A DNA stretch of 64,000 bases from Isoperla grammatica (lineage: Eukaryota; Arthropoda; Insecta; Plecoptera; Perlodidae): NCBI GenBank assembly GCA_945910005.1, contig OX246740.1, forward strand, positions 51,620,526 to 51,684,525, read 5' to 3'. Below, piece by piece: positions 55,306-64,000 of the stretch (position 1 is the stretch's first letter; each line of letters starts with the position of its first letter). A program made the translations under genes and the position numbers. A model generated the notes under the pieces. That model worked only from the letters and a program-made list of their open reading frames with translations. It did no database searches and was not told the DNA's origin.

Positions 55306-55712
55306 TGGTTTAGTAACGATAAATTAAAGGGCGCGAAAAACGAGCCGCCGCCATGTAGAGTGGATTTGACGTCATGGTTTTGTTCTTTGTACGCTCACCG
55401 CCTCAGCGATTGGTCTGTTACGCCACATCTACAGAATCATTGCGTCACAGCCACCTGTACGCGTTTCAGATCCCCGAGTTTAAACTTCAATAAATGCGAC
55501 CACATTAAACCCATTTAAAAATTTCTTTTTTACTTAGAACTTGCATTAATATACTTTTTGTATCTGATACTATTAATCTAAGTGTTTGGTTTAACAAAAA
55601 AAATCGTACGCGTGTTGCCTATTTGATTAATTGTGAATCATAAAACCATTCAATGGTTTTATACATAATGTAAAAAATGATGTTATAGGCCTATACGCCT
55701 AATATTGTATTA

Positions 55713-55888
55713 GGGTCAACTGCATAGTCGTTCCTCACGTGCTCCTTAACTCAGCCTTTCCTCAGACTCGCCCAACCACCAATCACAGAGCAGTCCACAT
55801 GGCAATGCTGCTCTGTGATTTGTGGTTGGGCGAGCCTGAGGAAAGGCTGAGTTGAGGAACATGTGAGGAACGACTATGCATTCGACCC
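55713..55888. repeat. 176-bp hairpin element downstream of ANAPC1
   Basis: Nearly the whole length is self-complementary: the left arm runs from GGGTCAACTGCATAGTCG through AACTCAGCCTTTCCTCAG and CGCCCAACCAC to AATCACAGAGCAG, and the right arm mirrors it. The loop is about 15-20 bp. Termini GGGTC/GACCC suggest a MITE; no matching target-site duplication was found. Confidence 0.75.
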
Positions 55889-56086
55889 AGTGTATTAATA
55901 TAGCAGTCTTTTGTAATAAATCGGAAGAGTATTTCTATATAAGTATAAATGAGTGTTTAATTCCAATACAAAAGATCCCACGAAATATTTATATGGCTAT
56001 TTAGAGAGGAATATAGGTTGCGTTAATCTATGAGAGAACAACAGTTATAAAACATAATTAATTAATAAATCAATCTGTATTTATTG

Positions 56087-56520
56087 TAGGGCTGCCCAAC
56101 GATATCGATAATTCGATACAATATCGATAATAGATAAATAATTCGATATCGATATAGAATTAATATATCGTACATATCACGATATCGAACTTGTTCCTAA
56201 TAAGCTAATTGATACAAAAAAATCACGTCACGCCAACCACACCATCGCTGTTTTGTGTGTATATTTGACAATTTGAATAGTACAACAAACAAATTGACAC
56301 ACATAGTAAGACATTTCAAAGCTAAAATATTTCTTTACGTAATATTGTTTAAAAAATGACCTCTAGCTGGCCTGTAAATCCTAAAAACAGACGAGAAAAG
56401 TTTCGATGTGGCGATATCGCCGATATCGATACGTCACTTGAAAACTTCGATATCGCGACGCGATATCGATATTTCTTCCCACGATATCGATATACTTTTT
56501 TTTATCGTTGGGCAGCCCTA
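56087..56520. mobile_element. Non-autonomous hAT element
   Basis: 434 bp with inverted termini TAGGGCTGCCCAACGATA and TATCGTTGGGCAGCCCTA and an exact 8-bp target duplication ATTTATTG (56079-56086, 56521-56528). Subterminal regions are full of CGATATCGATA motifs. No coding sequence. Confidence 0.9.
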
Positions 56521-56528
56521 ATTTATTG

Positions 56529-58677
56529 TCTACCCACTCAGTTCTAATAACTAATTTTCAGTGGGGAACATTACTAACTTTCTGTTAAAAAAATCCCATC
56601 AAAACTGGGAATTAAATGTTGGACCTTCTGCGTTGGAAACAGGAATAACTCAACAAGACCGACGAGCCACACCGCAACCATTAAGTAGGTACGAAATAGA
56701 AAGTAAAATGGTAACGTTTGACCCAGACGGGCCGTGGATGCAGAAGAACAGCTAATATCTACTGGTTTTCAATTATTACCTATTACTTCTAACATATATC
56801 TATGTATTAATTAATTAAAATGTAATAAAATACAGTAATAGTTAAGGTCAAAATCTTTCTATGGTAATAAATATTTCTAAATGCACAGTCTGACAAAGAT
56901 CTACCATTTACTAAATTTGTTTGTACGGTATTTTGTATTTATTTCTTTGGTAAACTTAAAGGTGAATGGGTAGTCCCACCATAAAACCCAACCAACATTA
57001 ATGTTTTTTAGTAATATCTTGAGATTGTTACACAATGTTAAAAAAGTGGTGAATGTGGTTTTGTAAGAACTAAAAATAAAATAAATTAGTAATTAATTGT
57101 TGTTATTAAACATTATCTACCAATAAACACCATATTATGGCTATTTATTTTTTATTAGTATTCAATTTAGTTCTTATGAAACCACAATGGTTCTCTAGGT
57201 ATTACTAGAAATAAAAAACGTTGCTTTCGTGTGCTGTTAAGATGCCTTTTATATCTTCTATCAATTTTCTAAAAAAAGTTAAAAAATATTTTCTAATATA
57301 GTATATATAATATTTATCGCTATTCTTTATTCCAACATCATTTGAAAATAAATAAATACAAAAATTTGTGGCCCAAAGGCAAGGTACCTAGTGAAAAAAT
57401 GAATAAAACATCAATTTGATGTTGAATTCTATCAATAGTATTCAATATTTATTCGAATTTGAAATGTAGTTCTGTAAATGTATACATTTATAGGTACTGG
57501 TATACCTATAATTAAATTAAAATTAAAATTAAAAAGTGACTAATTAATTAATGACAGATGATTTATTTAATGTCTTTGGATAAGGGGTCTAGGTACCTTG
57601 GTATTTTGGTTGTTTTTAGTCATTTCTTACACAGGCAGTGCTTTTTTTGCTTCAACAATCAATCACAAGAAAAATGAGCATTTTAAAAATATCAGGAATT
57701 CTCTGATAAATATTGGTCTTTATATTTATAAAGTACAGTTTTATAATCTATATTCAATTTTGATTTAATTGAAGTCTGTGGCCTTACTGTAGTACTTGTA
57801 AAGATTTAGGTTGGAATTTACATCAATTGCCTTCCATTACCAGGACAGACAAAGATTTCCATTCTTTTGTTTTGCTCTGTGTTGAGAACTAACCATCCAA
57901 GATTTGAGGGCTAAAATACAGTAAGTAGCTAGTTTATTAATTATGTTACTATTAATAAGGGTTGATTTTGATAAAATATATATTATTAGTTGTTACAACC
58001 TTTTTGTGTATTGTTTAAGTTGTATGTGTACAGTTGTATTCACTCTAGCTGATGCTGTTATTGTAGACCTAGGGGCCTATGCTAGACCTGGGCCTTGGCC
58101 TACACACAGCATGACAACATAGCTTTTGCTTGTGTAGCTCTTTATATTCACATCTTTCCTTTCTTTTCATTAGCTAAATATACCATTTAATATGTTAAAA
58201 CCTGCGATTGATAGGCAATTGCAAAATTGGAGCAGGCAGGCCTTTCCCTAGGCTTACATACAGCATGGCAACGTGGTATTTGCTCTTGCATGTAGGCCTA
58301 GACCTTCACTTCTTTCGATTAGCCTGCTAAATGTCTGTAATTATAATTACATGTAAGGTTAATTCTATAGATTGGGTGATTGGTTGGGATTGGGGTGATA
58401 AATAAGTTTTTTCACAAACTGCTGAAGTGTATGTTTTGTTCTCGTAATTTGACCAGGCTTGGGTAGTTGCGGTAGTGTTAGTTAGTAGTTGCGACCGCGA
58501 GGTCAGAAGTTTCGACTGACCAGTCGCTCTACAGAACACACTCATATTTGCCATTTGGCGGCGAATTTAAATATATGACTATTTAGACCTACATGATCTA
58601 GGCCTATAGAAAAACCGTGATTTTGTGGATTTAATTTATTCTATCGAAATATCTTTTAGGGCGTGTATTCTACTGCA
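56529..58677. other. Intergenic region before the P450 gene
   Basis: AT-rich, no gene recognised. A LINE-tail-like TACCCACTCAGT...TTTTCAGTGGGGA in minus orientation lies at about 56530-56570. The final 20-30 bases contain a possible 5' UTR acceptor (TATCTTTTAG|GGCG at 58659), so the P450 transcript may have a non-coding first exon further upstream. No TATA box close to the ATG is evident. Confidence 0.4.
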
Positions 58678-61600
58678 ATGTATTCCTGCACAAGAACCAT
58701 AAGGGTTGCTCAACTGACTGGAAGGCTTGTCAGGTGGCAAACAGATGGATCTGTATTGCCGGGTATATCCAAGATGGAATCGCAAATGAAAAAAGAAGGA
58801 TCCCCACAGTCGGTTTCGCTAAGTGTCGACTCTACTACCAAGGTCGGCGACGAGAAGGCAGAACCGAAAGGAAGCTTTCTTCCGCCATATTCTGCAGGCA
58901 AGGCATCCATGCTGAAGCCCGCCGAGGCTCAGATGCAGAAAACTGCCGCGGCCGCAAAGATATCCATGTACGTGCCTCCGAAAAACGTGGACATTCTGTC
59001 GCAACTGGGCTCGGCGGGGGATCCCAAAACGACCAAGGACTTGCGCAAGCTGAATCCGACCGCTATAAAGGGGAGCGCGTTCGACAAGTACACGGTGGAA
59101 CCCGACGGCTCTGTGAAAGGTCAGAAGGCGACGGCGCAACCGGTGACCCACGGAGCGTTGCTCGACATGGAGAAACAGTGGGAGGACATGGTGAAGCTGG
59201 CGGTGCCCTTCGAAGAGATGCCCGGGCCGTGGTCCTTTAAGCTGGTGCACAGCATTCTCAAGTATGTGCCCATCATCGGGACACAGTTGACGGCTTCTTC
59301 AGTGTTGTACTTTATGGAAATGATTGGTAAGCTTAAAAATGGTTGAATTCAAATATGTATGCTCTAGAAATATATAGGCCTACATCATTATTTTTTGATG
59401 TCCTACTTCATCCATTTATTTGCCAGTAGAATGTTACTTTTGCTGAAACTCTTGTACATATTCACTGCAACATAATGGTACAATCTTGTTTACTTGCAAT
59501 TTCACACATTGTAGGGGCTCACCTTGCCTGGCAGCAGACTGTAGGGCCTTTCTTCCAATTATACGAACAATACGGGCCGATAGTTCGCCTGCAAGGCATC
59601 TTTGGGGGCGACATTCTGTTCTTGAGTCGACCGGAGCACATTGAGGCGGTCTACCGTCAGGAGGGTCGCTACCCCGTGCGATCGAGCCTCGACTCAATCG
59701 AACAGTATCGCCTCAAACATCGCAAGCTGCGTACCGCCGGACCGTTCATCATGTGAGTACACAATATCGCACGTCAACGATATTGCATTGACAGGATTTT
59801 TTAGCGTTGACGTTAGTTTTCAACAGATTTTTGTAGGCCTATCTTGAATCCGTGCTAATTTTCTACAGTCTTGGAAATGTGAAGGTAAATCTATAAAACA
59901 TTGTCATTGTCATGTCATGTCACATTGTCAAGTTGAAAATGACAATGAACGTATGTGGGAAATGTTATTAGAATTGGTTAAATGTTTAGGAAACTTATCG
60001 ATTTATCCCACCGCTATCCCACATCGCTAGTAACACAATGTCATGAAAGATTATTTGTATCAAAGACAAATAATCATTTGCAAAATTGTTCAATTGTTTG
60101 ACCAGTGAGCCTTTGGTAGTGAATATTGGATATGAGTCAATTAAATCCAATAGGAATTATTTGGGGGATGCACTATATAGCAATCAAATAAAGATGTTGG
60201 GTAATGTAGAGGAAAGATAAAAGGTAGGAACCATGTTTTTGCCCCAGGTCGGGTCCCGAGTGGGAGGATATCCGAACCAAGCTGGAAACTCCGCTCAAGA
60301 ACAGCGTGGTCCAGTATCGCGACATGATCGAGGAAGTGGCCGACGACTTTGTTGCGCGGTAAATACTCTGAAGAATAAACTTACTACCAGTAACGTGCAC
60401 ATTTCACAGAGTTTTAGATCTTACATTTTGCCATTGAACTTTTTTACAGTAATAATTAGAAACCCCCTCTAGGCCTATATATTGAGATGAATTATGTTTC
60501 GTAACCAACAGGATTCGAGAGATTCGCAACAAGCAGGAGGAGGTGCCAAGAACCTTCAGCAACGAAATTATGAAATGGGGTGTAGAATGTAAGTTGTAAT
60601 AACTAGTATAAAGTGGAATAACATTACACTAGTAGTTAAACAGTAGTTAAAGTAGTAAAGTAGTTAAACGTTATGACGCATCATAATTTGTAACACGTCC
60701 GCAGTTTGGATTAGAGGGAGGAACAAACTATAACCATCTAGAGGAAAGGGTTGTGTTAAGATTGGGTTACTGTTGCCACAACACAAACTGGCCACAGGCA
60801 ACAGCATGGGGGGGGGGGAAGACTGCTGTCTACGATTCCACTCACTCATCTGAATCCACAGTCAGTAGACGTAGACGGTGACTTTGAAGCTGTCATAATG
60901 ACGAAGCACATGTTAACCATCCCTCACTGAAAATCAGTTTTTGTAACTGAGTGGATACACAATAAATACAAGTACAAAACACAAACAAATTAATAATTTT
61001 AAACGTCTTTAAAAAATCTTAGTGGAAAGAGGGGTTTAGTGATAAATGCCGTATTCTGTCGCACAGCCATGGGACTTGTGACGTACAACAAGCGACTTGG
61101 CTGCCTGCGAGAGACGGGCCACGGAATGACGAACACTTCCGAGGCGGCGCGATTGTTGGAGGCGATGGGCAACGCGATCTCGGGACTGCGCGGATGCGAG
61201 TCCTACGTCCAGTGGTGGCGATTCTTTGAGTCGCCCTCGTGGAAGAAACTCGTGACCTCTTGTGACGAGATCGACAGGTGGGTATCTACCCGGTCAAACC
61301 CCCGATAACGTAAATCAACACAGGAATAGAATCGAGCACACTATCTGCATCTTTCCAGTAATGTGTTTAGTAGCACATACAGAATGTGTGCTCACACTGT
61401 TAATTAATTTAATTCAATAATTTATAATTAAAAAAATGAAGATCGTAGCAATTAGGGCCTACAATAGTTGAAAGTTTTAAATTGTTTTTTTTTTTGTTGA
61501 GCATTGTTGAGCTGATAGAAAACCAAATCCCAGGTGGGAATAACTTGTCCAATGTCATGAAGCGTTCTCAAGGTATTCATTAAAATCCGTTAATTGGACA

Positions 61601-63555
61601 AGTTGAATGACAGGTTGATTGACGAGCGACCTGTAACGACCACTTACTTTTCATGTTAAAATACTTTTCATGTGTGACTTGTCAGCCCAACTACAATGAT
61701 TGTTTTATTTATTTCCCTTTTCCTTCAAACATCTTCATCTTCCTTATACGTCCACTCATCGTCTCGACTAGCCAAGTTGCAAAAATATGGGATTTAAAAC
61801 ACAAATATCAGTCAATCAAATAGCGCTTTGGTTAGGATACACATGAGTGGCGCACAAGACATATGTAGGCCTATATTCAGCTTGTCATAGAATCATTATG
61901 ATCATGTCCTCAGGGCCGTAACTAGAGGTTGGTAATCCGGGTAAAAAATCGGAAGTAGAAAATTTTCAATTACTATAATACCCCCGCCCCCGTTAATGTT
62001 ACACCGGTCACCAGTAACAAATGTTATAAAAAAAACATGTCTAAAACTGGTTAAAACACTTCTTCTCAACGATAGTGTTTGAAGCCCACAGGGTTGGTTT
62101 AGTCCCTTTAAAATTTAAATTAGTCTCCCACTGAAAATCAGTTTCGTTACTGGGTGGGTAGACTCTAAATGTGAGTTTATTTTGTTTTTTTAATTTTGTA
62201 TAATTTTTCGAGGCTATGTCCAGGGCGGACCTGAATCTCCAGTTCTAGCATTCTCCTCGGCAATCTTTCTCTTTCCATCCTCTTGACATGTCCGACATTT
62301 TCCGCATGTTCATAAATATTATTTTTGGTATTTTATGGTGGATTTATTTCAGGAATAAAATGATTAGGTATCGATTGAATTGAACTGTTGCAGCATCACG
62401 TCGAAACACATCCGCATCGCGCAGAACAGTCTGCGCGCCCGGAAGGATGCCGAGGAGGCCCACTTGCCTGACCAGATGAGCAAACAGGGTAGCCAACCTC
62501 TGCTCGAGGCGTTGCTGCTCAACGAGAACATGTTACCCGAGGACATTCTCACGGTCGTGCTCGACATGATGCTCATCGGAGTCAGCGCGGTCAGTGCAAC
62601 GTTTCGTTCTACGTTTAGCGATTAGCGCCGTTAATTGGAGACTTGCTGGGAAGAAACACAGCATCTGAAAAGCTCGGATTACACACTTCCCTAAGAGTTA
62701 AGATTTTGTTTTCCAAACTGTTTTACTTAGGATCACTACCATTGGCCGGATTTACAAAACGTCGTCTCTCATTGGCTGGGCTAAGAAATTTAGGTATAAG
62801 AGCTAACGTTGCTATGGTTTCCTTAAATGCTAAATCTTAAGAAACTGTGTGAATGCCATAATGCTTTAGGCTTGATTTGAAATTGTTAACCCTTAAACCT
62901 TAAATAAATGTGTAAACTGACCATAAAGCACCATTCACAATCAGTTGTAAGACGAAAGTCGTATGGTTTACGAATATTCGTTTTCGTTTAACATTTCTTA
63001 CACCTTATATAAGGCGTAAGAAATGTCAAAGCAAATCCAAGATTATTAATTCGGACGTTAATCAAGTTTAGTGAATTCACAGCTTATGGAACCACAGGTG
63101 CTTAACCTCCACGAGACAACATTGAAGTTCGTCTTTAAAAAGTTGGTCACTATCTTGGGAACAATCAATAAATAGAAATTCTCTAAAGTATTTGTCTAGA
63201 ATATCAATCGTTGTTCCTGTAGTAAGACTCTGCTATGTGAAAAATAACCCATTTAAACAAAAATACAGTTATAACATTCATGGTCTATAGTACTCCACTT
63301 GTAGCAGGTGTGCAGAACATACTTTTTATCCGGAGAGCAAGTTAAACGTGCACATGTATAACGGTACCGTCTCCGCACGTTACAGACGTGCCACGCGATC
63401 ACGTTCTTGCTGTACCACCTGGCCCGGGCGCCTCGAGTCCAGCGACAGATCTACGAGGAGATCAAGTCGGCCGCGCCCAACAAGAAGGATAAACTGACGT
63501 ACTCCATCCTGCATAAGCTGCCGATACTTCAGGCTTCGGTCACGGAGAGTCTCAG
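58678..63555 (+). CDS. Mitochondrial-clan cytochrome P450 (3' end outside the window)
   Basis: Heme monooxygenase likely in the mitochondrial matrix, fed by adrenodoxin. Seven phase-consistent exons: 58678-59326, 59515-59752, 60248-60358, 60512-60588, 61067-61277, 62394-62589, 63386-63555 (550 complete residues plus two bases of codon 551). The start is Arg-rich and amphipathic (MYSCTRTIRVAQLTGRLVRW), fitting a mitochondrial targeting peptide. The PGPW motif comes only at residues 182-185, an unusually long N-terminal extension. Further motifs: YEQYGPIVRL, EGRYPVR, IMKWGVESMGLVTYNKRLGC, the I-helix GVSATCH (491-497), and ExxR as ESLR (548-551, completed by the next exon). The I-helix lacks the usual acid-Thr pair. 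The exon with the heme-ligand Cys lies beyond 64000. Exon 6 ends in the weak donor GTCAGT. Subfamily not determined. Confidence 0.88.
62085..62300. mobile_element. LINE 3' ends in P450 intron 5
   Basis: Plus-strand copy of the LINE 3' end seen at 53196 (AAATCAGTTTCGTTACTGG, GGGTAGACTCTAAATG, T-rich tail) at about 62085-62180. It is followed at 62225-62300 by a minus-strand LINE C-terminal scrap encoding GHVKRMERERLPRRMLELE. Confidence 0.65.
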
Positions 63556-63879
63556 GTGCGTTGCAGCGTCCACTGGTGGAGCTATGAGCTACTACACTAA
63601 TGGCTGGTCTTACAATCTCCTAATAAGAAATCTATTTGTAGCAATGAAGCTATTTGGAGGATTTCAAGGGTTTTGATTGGTCGTTGCCATGGAGAAAACA
63701 AGCTATTCGACGAATAAGTAGTTATTGGGACATTGTAAGACTGGACCTTTTTCATGTATTTTTTGTATGGTTTCACCAATTTTCTAAACTCCGATTAGCT
63801 GGTAAGCGGAGATCTACGAACAAACATGGCGACCGTCATGCATTTTCAATGTATGGTTTCCGAACCGAGCATATTTTTT

Positions 63880-64000
63880 TTTTACCTTCTTGTGCCAAGA
63901 TGGCTTTTTTTGTCTTACTATCCAATATAAAACAGCTTCCTTTTCTGGCCTGCTCATATTATTGGGCGGGGAGTCAATAAAAACCTTGAGGGCAGCACAT
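63880..64000 (-). mobile_element. LINE C-terminal fragment at the right edge
   Basis: The minus strand reads CAALKVFIDSPPNNMSRPEK and onward, closely like the fragment at 47396-47480, with an A-rich tail. It continues past the window. It lies in the P450 intron after exon 7. Confidence 0.65.

Noticed and set aside
58663..58677. P450 start at the earlier in-frame GTG
   Set aside because: A eukaryotic start at the ATG of 58678 gives a typical mitochondrial targeting peptide; the earlier codons overlap a probable splice acceptor region.

Overview
The window is animal nuclear DNA. Coding exons are GC-rich and short, separated by AT-rich introns with standard GT/AG junctions. There are tRNA-derived SINEs, LINEs, hAT, pogo-like and TTA-type inverted-repeat elements, and no bacterial features. 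It is most likely an invertebrate, but I cannot name the phylum.

Layout. Bases 1-10,340 hold no gene I can support; they contain microsatellites, long G/C homopolymers, one SINE with clear target-site duplications, and a weak TATA/first-exon candidate near 621-690. Bases 10,344-16,882 are a nested transposon stack: a roughly 0.4 kb segment duplicated on both sides of a hAT element (hAT-A), which contains a second hAT (hAT-B, 8-bp TSD), which contains a LINE with an intact 1078-residue ORF. That ORF carries a 2A-like NPGP motif near its N-terminus. Bases 17,163-21,008 are a giant palindrome (about 1.7 kb arms, 400 bp loop) whose loop encodes the tail of a cysteine-rich CXC-type protein. A single-exon Ser/Arg-rich gene lies on the minus strand at 25,302-25,718 with its own TATA promoter. 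Bases 27,860-29,640 hold a three-fold repeated module carrying paired CCAAT boxes and E2F-like sites.

The main gene is a complete ANAPC1 (APC/C subunit 1) on the plus strand, 31,365-55,111. I assembled it by hand into 35 phase-consistent coding exons, 6093 nt in all, giving 2030 residues plus the stop. Its introns are full of transposon remnants. Intron 19 appears to be a LINE insertion whose 13-bp target-site duplication supplies both splice sites, so splicing restores the pre-insertion sequence exactly.

Downstream, after 3.5 kb of intergenic repeats, a mitochondrial-clan cytochrome P450 starts at 58,678 on the plus strand. It runs off the right edge after its ExxR exon, and the heme-binding exon lies outside the window. 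The three host genes look functionally unrelated: cell-cycle ubiquitin ligase scaffold, mitochondrial monooxygenase, and unknown Ser-rich protein. The most informative content is how transposons have shaped the introns and intergenic DNA.
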